A stretch of DNA of 64,000 bases from Heliocidaris tuberculata. Taxonomy: Eukaryota > Echinodermata > Echinoidea > Camarodonta > Echinometridae. The notes under the pieces are model-generated. The model made no database searches. It saw nothing but the letters and a program-made list of their open reading frames with translations, and was not told where the DNA came from. Below, piece by piece: positions 1 to 12,749 of the stretch (its first letter is position 1; every line of letters begins with the position of its first letter). The stretch covers positions 20,973,711-21,037,710 of the forward strand of contig CM046838.1 in NCBI GenBank assembly GCA_025618425.1, written 5' to 3'. Position numbers and translations under genes: made by a program.

Positions 1-59
1 TAGTCACTACGGATATGACTTGTGTCTGTGTGTTTATGTCTGAGGGCGAGTGCAGGTAT

Positions 60-130
60 GGGTGTGCGTGTGTGTGTGCGCGTGCGCGCGCGAGTGTGTG
101 TGTGTGTGCGGGTGTGTGTGTGTATGTGGG

Positions 131-195
<65 letters not shown>
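60..195. repeat. (GT)n microsatellite
   Basis: GT dinucleotides run almost without interruption from about 133 to 193, preceded by a looser GT/GC/GGGT part. The open frames across it read as Val/Cys repeats and are not genes. Confidence 0.95.
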
Positions 196-197
<2 letters not shown>

Positions 198-1394
198 GCG
201 GGTTGGTGGGTGTGCATGCGTACGAGTATAATTAGGTATAATCAAGTAGAAATTAGAAAAAAAACCTTATTCCAAGACTCACACTCACTCCTGGCTGGCT
301 TGCATCTGTTGGCCGACTCAACGGGTTAAACAATCCCGAATATAGACATGATAGAGAGTGGGGGAAAAAAGAAGCATGGGATTGGAATTAATCCGAACTA
401 GACAAATTTATTCATAGCCTTTCCGCAACTGTCTCGCCAATACCTTGTCAGATTCCTGACGAATGAATGCGGATGATGATGCAGCTGTAAAATGGCATAA
501 TGCATTTTGAAATTGGAGTTGCCATGGAAACCCTCAAGAAATAGTAATAGTTCGGTTGCACGAAAAACAGAAAAAGGGGGCGTTTTGGTAACCCCTATAT
601 GAAAGAAATGCGGTCTTCCACCACATCAAATAGTGAATGTACAGTATGTAGTGTTTGTTTGCATGAGGGTATCGATTGGGATTCTCTCTTTTTCCAGTTA
701 TTTACAGAAACCCTAGTATTTTCCCCTGCTTCAATCATGCAGACCCGGATATTTTTTAGTTCATACGGACGCAAAGTGCGGGCGCCGATGTTATAGAGTT
801 GTCCTTGAAATGGCACGTGTTTGGATAACACTTTAATTTAGGGAATCACACCCGATTCTTCCTTTTGGGCAAGGAGAGCGTCCCACTACAGTAAAGCTTG
901 TTCGCCATATCGTTTTACCTGAGTGTAATGGTTTCCACTTATAACAGCCAGGGAAGATCCGTTGATGGCAAGCCCGGCATCTTAATCACAGATTTTCACA
1001 TCATGCAGCATGTCCCCTCTCCATGTCATCTCGATGGCGTTTCCAAGGTTACGCGCTAATCTGCATGCGACTCCTGCATTACCTCTAATTAATATAACGC
1101 TCAGGTGAAGTTAAGAAATCAACTGTCCTCTCGGCTTACCTACTTTAGAGCAGGTTCATAACCGAGCTCAGAAAAAGAGAAGTACGTGCGTTTGATATTG
1201 TCCCAGCATACAGGTACCTGAAAACTTGCCATTGATTTGCTTTAAGACAGCGCCGATACCAAATGCAATCAGATTATTTGTAGTAGATCGGGAGAGGTGT
1301 ATATATAGAGAGGCACTCGATCTGCAGGGATTGATTACAAGTATTATATTATCACCATGCAAATTTGCAGAAGATTTCACGGATTATTTGCATG
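196..1394. other. Non-coding, nothing recognised
   Basis: Mixed-composition sequence. The short open frames have no recognisable domain, no splice context and no repeat signature that I can name. Confidence 0.5.
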
Positions 1395-1605
1395 TTTGTC
1401 CTCCTCCTCCTCCTCCTCTCAACCTCTCTCTCTCTTTCTCACTCTCTCTTTTATCATTTCCCTGTTTTATCATTGTCCTCCTTCATTCTCTCTCGCTCTC
1501 TTTCTCTCTCTATATCTCTCTCTTTCTCTCTCTCTCTTTCTCTCTTTCTCTTTTCCCACTCGCTTTTTCTCTCACTCTCTCTCTTTGCTCTTCTTGTCCT
1601 TGTTT
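1395..1605. repeat. (CT)n-rich pyrimidine tract
   Basis: A CTC-repeat start (TCCTCCTCC) passes into about 190 bases of CT/CTTT repeats, all pyrimidine-rich on the + strand. Leu/Ser/Phe-rich frames across it are artefacts. Confidence 0.9.
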
Positions 1606-4600
1606 AAGTCCGAGTCTATAAATGAACTTGGTCTTTATCACAAAAACGGAGGGCATCTGATTATTATGCCAAGATCAATTCAAAGGATTCTTGAGTCAAT
1701 TAAAAGAGAACCCGGTCACTGCTATCCATTTACGGACAAATAATATTAAATCATGCACTTTAATGATATGACCTTGAGAAATCAGACCCACTGTTACACA
1801 GAAACACGACTGCACTGAATATTATAGGTCACTCCATTATGTTCATGTCATTTCAAACTGTTACTTTTAAACAATTATGGAATTATAGATGAGAGCTAAA
1901 GTTTTATTAAACCAATCTATTATTGCACCACGCTATTTTGATATCATCAGCACTTGATAAATGTATCTTTTTCATCTTCTTTTTACTTAATCAGTATTAG
2001 CTTTGTTAAAGAAAAAACTCAACAGAGTCAGGTATCTTTAAATACATGTGTAAACCAACCAAGTCTTTCAGGAGTCAATATTAAACTGGACGGCACAGCC
2101 TCAACACATCCTTCATTCCATATTAACCGCGCTCTAAATGGTCGTCCAATTCAAAAGACATCATTTATGAGCAGGAGTGAGTTTGACGCGCTACTCTTCA
2201 AATCGTACAATCTTGATCACAAGACGTACCAGGTCCCCAGGCCGATTTCAGTCGCCTGTCGGATGCGGAATCACTGCAGCAATGAAATAATGAAAGGGAT
2301 AGGTAACAAAACATCAGTCACATGGTACGTGCTAGCGCTGTATCTTAATGGACCTTACAATTATTAATAATCGATCACGAAAACCCAGGTGAAGATATAT
2401 CCGCGACCGTGACGAGCTATCAGAGAAAGCAGAAAAGAAAGGGAGAGAGCGACGCGGTGGTGTGCGATGGCTTTTTGTGCACCAGCCGCTTGGGCATCAA
2501 CGAGCTTTTAGCGGCGACACGGGAATACAGATGCCTCGGGTTTTTCCCCTCTTAATGCCATAATACTCGTCCAGCTTTTTGTACGTGGACCAAGAGGATC
2601 ATATTCTAGATGGTCACTTCTTTTCACTTCTCCAATTTCTCTATCTTCCTCTACTTGTACTACTTCTCATCGGGTTCGTGACGCTCATAATGGATTAATT
2701 TCTCTCCTGTTTGGTACGGGAAAAAATGCGTTTTTACCAGTTCTTGAGAAGTGTAAAGAAACGTCATCTTTGATACAGAGAACTCACGATAGCTGTCTCA
2801 AGCATTTCATAAGATTGAGATACCATAGATGACAGTGTTTTTTTTTTTTTTTTAAATCTCAATTTCGACCATGAGATGTGCCTCCTGCTGTTACAAAACG
2901 TTACCTTGACTTTACCTTGGAGAAAATCGGTTTGATTTAGATTCACATATTGAATTGCAAACTATTTTCACACCTATAAGCAGGAAAGGGTTTATCTGCT
3001 TCTTATTATTTAATATTTTTCTCCCAAGGATTGCTACTTGACATGTGCTGCCTCAAATTTCCATCGGGGAAACACCGAGTTGATAAAACACTCCCATTTG
3101 TATGGAGCACGTCCTTACGTTGTAAATGATTATAGCGTAAGTACAATGCAACCTGTATCAGTGTAATTGACTAAGTGACGTAATCATAGAGAAATTCAAT
3201 ACGCATTTGAGGACCAAAAAGGCCTTTCGACACGAACTCTGAAGCAAATTCTACCCCCCCCCCCTCTCTCTCTCTCTTTCCTCATTCCCTTCACTTTCAC
3301 CTATGTCCTCAGAGGAGTATCCGCAAGATCTATGTTAACAATATTTTTAAGACAGTGCGACCCCAGTGTTTACACTCTCTACAGCATATTCATCTTCCCA
3401 ATATCCATTTCACGTCTTACCCTATTCGAAGGAGGGATCCATCAAATCAGAAAAGCAATATCGAGCCTATTTCGACGATCTTAAGCCCAATGGTTTATTC
3501 TTCATCTCATGGCTGTGTCTAAAGAGCCTATGCTTCTTCTTCCTTCGCGTAATATTGGACGGCTGGACAATTGAATAAATTGAAGATCACGTCTTCATTT
3601 TATTCCCTCTCGCTCGCACATCCTTAATTAACTTTATTTCTTTGGACCATGTTGATAAATACCGCCACTTTTGGATGCCTTTAAAACTGTAGATGTGTTT
3701 ATTTTGGATGGCCCGATCTTCGGCACTTTATAAACATGTTTTGGGAATGATGTTTCATTCTGACAAATGAAATCAAACTCTTTTCCAAACGAGATACAAT
3801 GCATCTAACTTATCTCTGCTTTGGGATCTGCGACAAAAAATGTGGGTCAAAGAGTCGAGTGTTTGTAGAACTGCCCGTCGCTTACTCGCGTGCTTCCCGC
3901 CCCTGACTCAGTGAGAACAAACAAATAAATAATTGAGTTAAACGTGTCGACTGCTCCAGATTTCTATCATCAGCGTCTATGAGAGAGGATTCAATTTTAT
4001 TATCTATATTAAACGTGGATATTATATTTGATTATGAGATTTGAAGTTTCTTACGTCATGTACCTCTCAATTCAAAGATAATATGACTGAAGAATCAATG
4101 ATATATATAATCACGTGGTTTCTGAGCTGAAGAAAAAGCATTTACCTGGATGAACATGGTGAATGTATCTTGTGATATGAACATTGAAACCACAAGATGG
4201 CTTGTACACTGCATTAAACAGCCTCAAGGATTTGTTTTGATTTTAGCGTCAAATAATTGTAAAAGCTCTTCAAGAGAAACGCAGGTTGTAATATGACAAG
4301 TGTTTTTTTTTTATCCTTATCGATGTTGCTATAAACCCATGGAAGCTCGTTACATCTGTGATACGTTTATGTATCATTGCCTGAAGTTCAGTGTGCTATT
4401 AACGCAGTATCAGAAGAAGCGTTCGTTTGCCTGACAAGTGAAATAGACACACAATTACATAACCACTTGTGTAACATTTTATGAGACAGGTATAAACACG
4501 GCAAAAAGAAGTGTGAGAATTTTTAAAAAAGAAAGAAATTAAAGAACGCAAGATAGACTTTTCTCGGCTCGAAAATATTTCAACACCGTTAAACTGTTTC

Positions 4601-4686
4601 CTTGACAGGGCACAAATTTCTGAGGATCATAATAGCAGAAGTGGATTTAAATGGATTTGAACCATTCATAAACCACAGGATATTTT
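1606..4686. other. Non-coding, nothing firm
   Basis: No gene recognised. A GC-richer patch at about 2395-2545 stands out from the AT-rich surroundings. A 137-codon frame at 1954-2367 has no recognisable motif. There is a C run with a short CT tract at 3254-3280 and an A/T-rich patch at about 2838-2855. The last 200 bases may include the 5' untranslated part of the exon that follows. Confidence 0.4.
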
Positions 4687-4731
4687 TAAGCTGTTTACCA
4701 TCATCTCGACGTTGATTTTTTAAAAGCGAAA

Positions 4732-4827
4732 ATGGAATCCAGGAGTCACTCGTCGTCGAGTTCGTTAGAACCACCGTCGCATCTATGGGACAACCGCCGT
4801 AGTCGCCGATCACCGGTTCCCAGTGAG
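4732..4827 (+). CDS. Candidate first coding exon (32 codons) with splice donor
   Basis: Seen: an ATG in an AAAATGG context opens a 32-codon frame reading MESRSHSSSSSLEPPSHLWD and continuing with an Arg/Ser/Pro-rich end (NRRSRRSPVPSE). It stops exactly at a perfect GTAAGT donor (4828-4833), leaving phase 0. An in-frame TAA at 4687-4689 lies upstream, so this is the first usable ATG. The stretch is more GC-rich than its surroundings, and synonymous-looking Ser codons (TCG/AGT) argue against a simple repeat. Inferred: the start of a spliced gene whose other exons are not visible here. The P-P-S-H-L-W motif echoes the exon at 55186 and, from memory, the P-K-H-L-W-R stretch in long PDE4 isoforms. 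The motif is too short to name the gene. It could be chance, but ATG, upstream stop, donor and base composition agree. Confidence 0.5.
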
Positions 4828-4833
4828 GTAAGT

Positions 4834-5283
4834 CTTTTTATCATTAGCACATAATACAGTTCACAAAGCAACCACTTACTTTCATTGTACTATTATACAA
4901 ACTTGATGCTGCACATCGGTTTTCATTTGAATTTAAGTATGCGTGTGTGAAAAAACAGGGGGTTATCTTCAATCTATCCCTTGTATGTTGATGATGATGA
5001 TGATGATCTGGTTTGCACAGAAATGTTACAGTATGTTAGGAATCTATTTCTGGTTGTTTTGAAACAAATTCTAAGATCTCAAAACGTGGATACGCCAAAG
5101 GTACCCCCAACTTGGTTTTCAGCGTATTTTGCGTTATTGCATCTTCATCGCCAAATATATAATTCACGATTCATACTCATTTCTAAGTGAGCAATGCTTG
5201 ATGAAGAATTGTTTATGTTTATACTCTCAATGTCTTAATCCATATTTCTTAATCCATCATGAGTATATTTTTATACTTCATTT
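4834..5283 (+). other. Probable intron start, otherwise blank
   Basis: AT-rich sequence after the donor at 4828, with a short GATGAT run at 4988-5007. No acceptor-exon pair was recognised. Confidence 0.35.
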
Positions 5284-5560
5284 CACTGTCATAATCATCA
5301 TAAATATCAACATCACATCTTCATCATTATTACCATCACCACCACTATCATCATCATCAGCTTCATAATCATCACCACCACACCACCATTATCATCATCG
5401 TCATCATAACCACCACCACCGCCATCATAGTCATCGTCATCTTCATCATCATCACCACCACCACCATCACCATCATCATCATCAACATCATCATCATCAT
5501 CAACACTGTAACAACTATCGTCATTAAACTGTCGGAATCATCATTATTACAACTATCTTC
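5284..5560. repeat. (CAT)n/(CAC)n trinucleotide array
   Basis: Degenerate CAT, CAC and CATCAT repeats, densest at 5330-5512, with looser ATC-rich sequence continuing to about 5710. The TCA/CAC mixture suggests an old array degrading at its edges. Confidence 0.9.
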
Positions 5561-6604
5561 ATTTCACCTTTTTCACCTGTAATCTGCACCTTTGACATCA
5601 TCGCAACCACCATTTCATAGCATGGTCGTCATCATCTCCATCATTATCTTCATTTCATTGTCGTTGTTAACATCATCCCCACATCCTAGCTATCACCATC
5701 TTCATTCATTATCACTATTTAAATCGCCATAACCACCTTCAACGCTGTGATGATTATTATCAAAAACAGCTTTATAGTTATTGTTTCCGTTATCCTCAAT
5801 TTCAATTTTAAAAAACAACAAAAAACAAAACAAAACAAACAACAAAGAAAGAAAGAAAGAAGAGAAACAAGAGTTGGTGACCAATCTTCATGATAAGGAG
5901 CAAAGTATCGTATTTAAACGCTCCACAAAATATATTTGTCCCCTATCACAGGATCGACGTATTTGAGAATCGCAACAATAACTCTATTTTATCACCCCGT
6001 GCATCACCATTCATTAACCAGAATTGTTTCACTCTGCACATCTTTGTAATTTTAGTATGTTTTTGTTTCCTCATGCTATCGAGATGAACGTTCTACCCAT
6101 GTGCGTACAGGGATGGGGACTGCACCCCCAGGAATGTTTTAACATTCGGGCAACCTTCATTCTCATGTTCAGGCAGCAAGATGTCCTGTTTGTAATGTTT
6201 GTATCTTATTAAGCATGTATAGTATCAAAACAGATTACATTTTCAGTATAAAAAAAGTTTTTGGCTTGCTCACTCTGCTTGCAATATTTAGAAACTGCAA
6301 AGTTGATTTTCGGGCAAGAGCCCGTCAGCCCTCCCACGTCACGCCCGGCAAAATATTCCTTCACTCCTATAGGTATATATCAGAAGGATTAGTAAAAATG
6401 TTGCACTGTAGCATCGTTTCATTGCATAGTCAAAACAAAATAACTGTTATGCAATATTCCCAAAATAACAGCCAGTGGTCATAATTATCCATTAAGATTT
6501 TATGTCATTAAGTGTAATTAACACCAGTGAGAGCATCTGTTCATTAGATTAATTAAATAAATGTCAGTATATGGTAAAGAATGTCTTACAGCGGTTTCAC
6601 ACAT
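5561..6604. other. Non-coding, AT-rich
   Basis: ATC-rich decay of the preceding array, then an A-rich AAAC/AAAG patch at 5808-5872. No gene recognised. Confidence 0.45.
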
Positions 6605-6745
6605 ATTGTAAACTTTGTAAGCGAGGGCAGGTAGTCATGGCTCAGTGCTCAGTGAGCAGAGCAGTGGTCCTGAAACCAGGAGGTCCCGGATTCAAAACCA
6701 AGTCATTTCACTGGTACCTTTTGTCAAAACCAAGTCTAAAATTAG
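6605..6745 (+). mobile_element. Possible tRNA-derived SINE
   Basis: A Pol III A-box-like start (TGGCTCAGTG, from 6639) is followed about 50 bases on by a B-box-like GGATTCAAAACC (from 6688). The preceding GGAGGTCCC would form part of a T-arm. Spacing fits a tRNA-derived SINE head. It is more diverged than the copy at 15153, and no clear tail was found. It could be a decayed tRNA pseudogene. Confidence 0.4.
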
Positions 6746-8049
6746 AACTATACAGTCGTAGGTCCCCTGGTTTCTTAGCAGTCTGTTTTTGACGAACATT
6801 GATGTTCAAATTAACATCAACAATGAATGTTTTTGAATACCCCTTTATTTTACTTTAAATTTGTTATTTTCATACATCTTTTGCATTCGTTTTTTTTAAA
6901 TAATTATTTTGCTATCACTTTGTAAAGTTCACAGAGATACGCCATTGTATAATGCACTATCAAACCATAATGTGTTATGTCCATTATCACAATAACTTAT
7001 TATCTTATTTCTGAAAAGATACAATAGGAGCTCTTTTACAGTAGCATGTAATTCAAATTCATCTTATACTTTGAAGTACTAGGAATTACGACATAAAGAA
7101 AGAACGAAATGGCAGAATAACCCGCCAAAATTCATCTCGACGCGATGTCACATGTTGCACGACTTGTATACACAGACGAAAAAAATTCCCTGATCTTTCT
7201 CTTACACGTCAACCACATAGAACCTAATTTACAGGCAGAAATGACGTCCTCTCTCCAATTTACCAATTTATCATTCATCAATGAGATGTAGATTAAATCA
7301 TACCTACAAAAACGCCGTCCAGTCTGCTCAAAGTGTATTAGGTTTTCATGTCTTTTCATCCAACGAAGTTTGATTGTGCATTTTATGATTAAATTTTGGA
7401 CGCGCAGGCAAGAAAAGTCTTCGAAAATAAATTGCATTTCCATCGAAAATTCGCTAAAGTAACGCGCTCCGACAAGTAGATGCTCTTCAAATATGTTTAA
7501 TTGTGAATGGTACACCTTACAAAAGACAAACTACCATCCATCCCATTTCCTCCAAAAAGAAAAAATAATAATGGATTTGAAGAGAGTTATAGATGTTACG
7601 CAGCATTTTTATTCTTTCCTTTGTCTGTCCCCCGAATTTAACCGAGTACAATATTTTTGTAGTATATAAATCAAAATCTGTTAGGATTTAGGATATTTAT
7701 TGTGTTATCTTGGGATTTTAAAATATTTTAAAATATGTTTGCCTTTATATTATGGTTTATATTCCAAATTCAGGATGAGTATATTACAGAGTAGAAAACA
7801 CAGTTTGTTATTCAATTTTTCATAAACTTAGTTTCACTTCAAGGTTATTCGTGAAATGTTTATATCCTTTCTTCCTATTTCATGTACATCCGTATGACGG
7901 CCAAAGTTTGATGAAATATAATCATTCATTGTCAAACCAATAATGATATGTCGTCATTGCTCATGAAAACAATTATTTATGAACGATTTTCTGATCGATA
8001 TGTCATACAATCTGTCCTTCTCATTTTAGGTTACACCTAATTGTAGTTC
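6746..8049. other. Non-coding, AT-rich
   Basis: No gene recognised. The 127-codon frame on the - strand at 7132-7515 has no motif that I know and ordinary AT-rich codon content. Confidence 0.45.
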
Positions 8050-8053
8050 TTAA

Positions 8054-8461
8054 CCCTTTCAGGACAGGAATTATTTAAGGGCTAAATTGATCACATTTCG
8101 TTCTTCAAATTGGCAACAATAATATTTTTCTTTTAGTGCTACATGGTTCCAACAAAATGCAGTGTCTTTGAAAACAATATAGATCATTAGAAACTTAGTC
8201 GAAAAGTTGAAAAAATTGCCAATTTTGATAAAAAATAGTGATTTTGAACCTCTCAATGTGTTGCCAATTTAAGGATTATGAAGCTTATTCTCCTTTTTGA
8301 AATTCCTGGCATCAAACGCAATATGGTCATGCAACAAAAATGGACACAATGTGTGTAGAAATTTTTGCTTTTTCTACTCCTGCATCTGGTATATTTTTTA
8401 GAGCTCTGAATCAAAAGTTATTGAGCCAAACCACAAAATGTGGTCAATTGTCTTGAAAGGG
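8054..8461. mobile_element. TTAA-flanked MITE, family 1
   Basis: Terminal inverted repeats CCCTTTCAGGAC (left) and GTCTTGAAAGGG (right) differ at one position. They are bounded by TTAA on both sides (8050-8053 and 8462-8465), the duplication made by piggyBac- and Kolobok-type transposases. Inside the termini the arms keep paired TTGATCACATTT / AATGTGGTCAATT segments. There is no coding capacity, so it is non-autonomous. Its parent transposase is not in this window. Confidence 0.75.
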
Positions 8462-8465
8462 TTAA

Positions 8466-9190
8466 CTGTGTCAACCCACCTTATTATTACCAACATAAAC
8501 TTGGCAAATAAGCATTATTATTATTATTTTTTTTTTTTTTTTTTTTTTATTTCTTGGTGAAGACTGAAACACTTTTTGTTGCAAATTGGCTGATCTTCTT
8601 GGTTATGATTGCAATCTAACCTGAGACAAGTTGGTAGTATAGTTTAGTATTTTAGGGAATAATCATAATGATGGCACACCATTTCCGACCTGTACCATGG
8701 GGGTATAAGATATTTAACTACAAGCAACGAAAAATAAGAGGGATTGTATTCAGGTACGCAAATGACTCACTTGTTTAGGAATGTAATGATTTTTGTAAAT
8801 TCTCCTTTATTTACTTTTGTCCTCCAAAATGTATATAGATTTGTCAACATGTTTCTACAGGCACAAACATCTCACCCTCACTTTTACAACACTGGTGGTG
8901 ATTCTGGTGGTAATTCCCACTCGGATTGATTTATTTTTCCCAGGACGATTTCCAAATCAAAGTATTGGGTTTTTAGATGGTTATGGGCATTCTCGAGACG
9001 CGACAATCTCACCCACGAAACCTAATAGAATCGAATTAGATGCATTTATGTGTCATGTATCATTGGAGAGAGGCTCGGTTGGGCCGAATGTCAGTGATCC
9101 GTGGTGTCAGAATATATTGGATATTAGTTGAATTTTGGTGAAAATGATTGCTTTTGACAGCAGTAGAGGTTTTTGGCTTTAAGCTAATCC
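8466..9190. other. Non-coding
   Basis: Contains a T run of about 23 bases near 8527-8549 after ATT repeats. The frame at 8817-9131 has no recognisable domain. Confidence 0.4.
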
Positions 9191-9191
9191 T

Positions 9192-9330
9192 GGGGGGCGT
9201 TTCATGAAAGAACTTGTCGGATATTTTATCCGACAAATTTGCTCTCAGCCAATCAGATGCAAGGATTTCAGTAGCTTATAACAGTTGTCGGATAAAATAT
9301 CCGACAACTTCCTTTCATGAAACGCTTCCC
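9192..9330 (+). mobile_element. TTTCATGAAAC-ended MITE, copy A1
   Basis: A near-perfect palindrome of about 139 bp. Both ends carry CGTTTCATGAAAG, and each arm also contains its own small palindrome, TTGTCGGATA facing TATCCGACAA. The unpaired core holds AGCCAATCAGATGCAAGG and TTTCAGTAGCTTATAACA. The copy at 53525 is nearly identical in reverse orientation, which implies recent spread. Flanks are CTG on the left and CAG on the right, so no direct duplication is obvious. Confidence 0.85.
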
Positions 9331-9344
9331 AGATTTCTGAGAGC

Positions 9345-9462
9345 GGAGTTGTATAGTTCGAGAATGTAATTCTCGACCTGTATTCTTGAGTTGTGTTTTC
9401 GAGTATGTTTTCTCGACTAGTCTTCTCGAGTTGCATTCTTGAGTTCTATTTTCGAATTGTGT
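9345..9462. repeat. Degenerate TCGAG-rich minisatellite
   Basis: About seven loose copies of a roughly 15-base unit containing TTCTCGAGTTG (also TTCGAG, TTCTCGAC, TTTTCGAG) run directly after the palindromic element. Not coding. Confidence 0.6.
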
Positions 9463-9672
9463 AGGGCTAAAGCAGTAAACTGGGATTTGAACTCTCCACA
9501 GGCAGGTTAATTGGACCAGCAAGATGTGAACAAACTAAACGATAACTTGCTGGCAATATTGTAGGCCTAATGCCACTGCTTCCAAATACTCTACATGCAA
9601 TATTCGCTAATGCTTTCATATCAGCATTAGATATGAACATGTTGAAAATCGTTGTATCAGGACCAATCCCAT

Positions 9673-10053
9673 CCGGACAATCATCCCCTAACAATTTACC
9701 CCGGACAACTGCCCCTTAGGCAATTACCCACTGGATAACATCCAACGAATATCTAAAACCTAGGGCAATTACCCAGAGCACGCAACCCCTAGGACAACTA
9801 CAACAGACAAAGTCTACCCCTTTGAGGTAACCCATTTCCCATCAGACAACAGTAACTATCTAACAAGCTATTCAATTAGGCGTAGTTGTCAAGCGGTAGC
9901 TGTCAAGGTTTCAATGTTATTGTCCTAGGGTTAGTTGTCCTAGTGGGTAGTTGTCCTAACGAGTGGTTGCCCAGCGAATAGTTGTCCAAGTAGGTAGTTT
10001 TCATTTGGGATAGTTTTCTGGAGAGGTGTAGATGACAGTCCAGTTGTCCTAGA
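9673..10053. repeat. Imperfect inverted repeat built from GTAGTTGTCC units
   Basis: The right half repeats GGTAGTTGTCCTA-like units about every 17-20 bases. The left half carries the reverse complement (GGACAACT, GGCAATTACCC, AGGACAACTAC). The halves meet near 9850-9880, making a large imperfect foldback. No target duplication was found. It may be a fold-back transposon or an inverted duplication of a minisatellite. Confidence 0.65.
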
Positions 10054-10583
10054 AACGTATATAGCGATGATCATAATAGTCTAGTGCAAAGGTTTAAACC
10101 ACCCTATCAAAACTGAGAAAATTCTGCAACGTAATCATACATTCTGCAAGCTTATTACCAAATATATTTGTATAAAAGCACGCTTGCGTATATGCACTAA
10201 TCTATAAAACGATATAAAAGGATCTGTGTTATGATAATATAGTTTGCGTTGATTCGAAGTGATTGTGGTTTGTGATTCATTACATGATATATATGACACA
10301 ATCCTGGCATTGTTTGGTTCAATCAAGTTGCCCTTTTTTCAATCCTCGGTGGTCTTATGGTAACCTTCCCATAATGAAATGTTTCTATACTCGATTCAGT
10401 GGTTTCGTTGCCATATTGCACACATTCAAATTGAAGGCCTTGTGTTAGGAAGATACGCTTCATCAAACCGCTAATGAAACGTAACGCTCAACGTACAGCA
10501 CTACCAAGGCATATAGACACTATTCACAATAATGCGTGTCATGATGTCCCCATAGTCACTCGGGCTTGCTTCTTGAGCATGAC
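10054..10583. other. Non-coding
   Basis: No gene, repeat family or RNA gene recognised. Confidence 0.4.
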
Positions 10584-10740
10584 AACCCCCCTCTCTCTTT
10601 TACTCTCTCTCTCTCTCTCCTCCCTCTCTCTCCGTTTCTCTTCCTTTTCCTCTTTTCCTCTCTGCATATCTGTTTCCCTATCTCCCCCTCTCTTTGTCTC
10701 GCCATATTTCTCTTTCTGTCTATATCACTTGATATAATGT
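10584..10740. repeat. (CT)n-rich tract
   Basis: CT/CTCC/CTTT repeats, purest at 10598-10635, with interrupted pyrimidine-rich sequence to 10730. Confidence 0.85.
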
Positions 10741-12565
10741 GCCTGCAAAAACAGTTTACCCTTCAATTGAAGATTCCATTTTCTTCCATTACGATAATAA
10801 TGACACTGTTCTTTGTTTTTATGTTCCTCCGATTTTATCACTAGTTCCTTCGTCTTCCTTTGCTTCACTTCCTTTTTTTTTTTCTTTCTAACTTTGTGCA
10901 TTATTCGGTACTCTTCACCTGTATTCTTCCGAAATATGATTCTGGCGATAAGTTTCTGACAACAGAACTCGATTTCACATCGAAGAAAATTATAACATCC
11001 CTCTTTTTTGTATAACATATCATTTTATGATATCGTCTTCCCATTAGTGCTTAGAAAATCACTACCCTGGCTTATACTGAGGCCCCAGCAAGCATTATAA
11101 GCACACACGCTATTTTCAAAGCATGAAGTGTGCCAGGTCCCCATTTAGTACCCTGTAGTCGATAGAGACAACTTTAGGTACAATTTCTTATGTAAGGACA
11201 TTATACACACTGGACACAGCGCCATTTTTTAATGACAATGCTACGAGACGTGAATAAGGAAAAAAACAAACCTTTATTGCTATTACCATTGTCAAACTGC
11301 AACTGAAAGAGACAGAACTTTTAAACTACCTGTGATTGGTGGTCATGGGCGGCGATCCCGGGGGACCGGGGCACGCTTTTGAATTTTGAATTTTGTGTAG
11401 TAGCAACCAATGGTAAAAGCTATTCGCGTCCACCCCCCCCCCCCTCCTTCTGCCCCGGCCGTGACAAGAAATCGTCGATCATGTTTGTGGTGAACGGTAA
11501 CCGATTATCTGGACACAAATTTGTTGTCTGTTGTAGACCACTATCTCTTCCCTCCTTACAAGATCGATGTAAATACATCCATCTCGCGTCAAGAACAACC
11601 GCATTCAGTTAACCATTCACCGCACTCTCATCCTACTCCATGACATGTACATCAAACAGGGCTTACCGCAAGATAGACATATCGCTCTTTAAAGGTGTAA
11701 GACATGATTAGTCTGACACAATTTAAGAATACCCCCTCATTTGTGTGGATGACGAGGATTAATTGTAAAAATGAATCCTCTATGCGTTTGAATACAATAT
11801 CATAGATGTTTTTTTCAATACCCATAACACCCATAGCCATAATTTCGGCGCGTTTCAATAATATTATAGGCTCCAAAATTAAGATTTAAAAAATTGTGAA
11901 TCTTTTACCCCAAAACACATATAAAACTGATCTTGCAATTTTTTCACAAAAAGCATCATTAATTTTATGATATCGCCAATTTTTCTACAAAAGTAACCAT
12001 AGTCTGATAGTTCCAGAATATTGCGTCCGTGAAATACCCACCAAGTTTTTTAAGGGTCTCAGAATAATTCAGTTTTCCTTGGATTTCAGAGCAGAAATGT
12101 GTACATCTCTCTATGTTGAGCGAACTTATGATATGAATTGATAATGTATATGTCATCGTTTGACAAAAAAAATGAATAGCACTTTGCTGCATGCAGAAAA
12201 TGAGATGCCCTTTTGCAGATAATAGGGAGAGAAGTTTGTTAACGTAATTCTTACTAAACTACAAAACTATCGAAATATCTAAGCTATGTTATTTCATCAA
12301 ACACATCAATTTCCCTTTAACCTTTCTCGTTGTACAATAATAAATAGCATTTCTTCATCTCTTATATACGGCCACATGCAGGCTGAGCAAATCGCATTTA
12401 TTTGCACACTTTACGACCGACGGGCACGAAATATTTCGACACCTCCTCCGTCACTGGGGATTATTTGATATTTAGTTCAATAATGCATTTCGATATATCT
12501 GTAATCATGAAGTAGGATTGCTGGACTGGGTGATACATGTAAGATTTTCTCTTATCGGACCAACG
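10741..12565. other. Non-coding
   Basis: No gene recognised. A GC-rich patch at 11340-11460 contains a C run (11430-11443) and a GGGGGACCGGGGCACG motif resembling the G-rich elements elsewhere in the window. A TTAAAGGTGT at 11691 could be a transposon end, but no partner was found. Confidence 0.4.
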
Positions 12566-12570
12566 TTAAA

Positions 12571-12722
12571 AGCGGGGGCGGATCCATAATTTTGTATTTA
12601 AAAAAAAAAGGGGGGCACAATCCTGAAGAAAATTTTGACCAGAAATTTTTTAAAAGTTCATCAAATGTTTTCAAAAAATCTATCACAAGCAGCAAAATAG
12701 GGGGTCCGGACCCCGTGCCCCC
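12571..12722 (+). mobile_element. G-rich element with GGCGGATCC end, copy F1 (partial)
   Basis: Begins GGGGCGGATCCATAATTT, then an A run leading into AAAGGGGGGCACAATCC, and ends near GGGGGTCCGGACCCC. The A-run to GGGGGG to CACAATC block recurs at 53846 and 56328 and in reverse at 32695. The end resembles CAGTGGCGGAT-type hAT termini. No target duplication visible. Confidence 0.55.
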
Positions 12723-12749
12723 ATTATGAGAAGATATCATTGAGACCTG

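Noticed and set aside
1954..2367. 137-codon + strand frame
   Set aside because: No ATG at its start, no domain recognised and no clear splice sites; length is possible by chance in 64 kb.
7132..7515. 127-codon - strand frame
   Set aside because: No motif and no neighbouring exon signals.
11691..11720. TTAAAGGTGTAAGACATG as another TTAA element
   Set aside because: No inverted partner found within several hundred bases.
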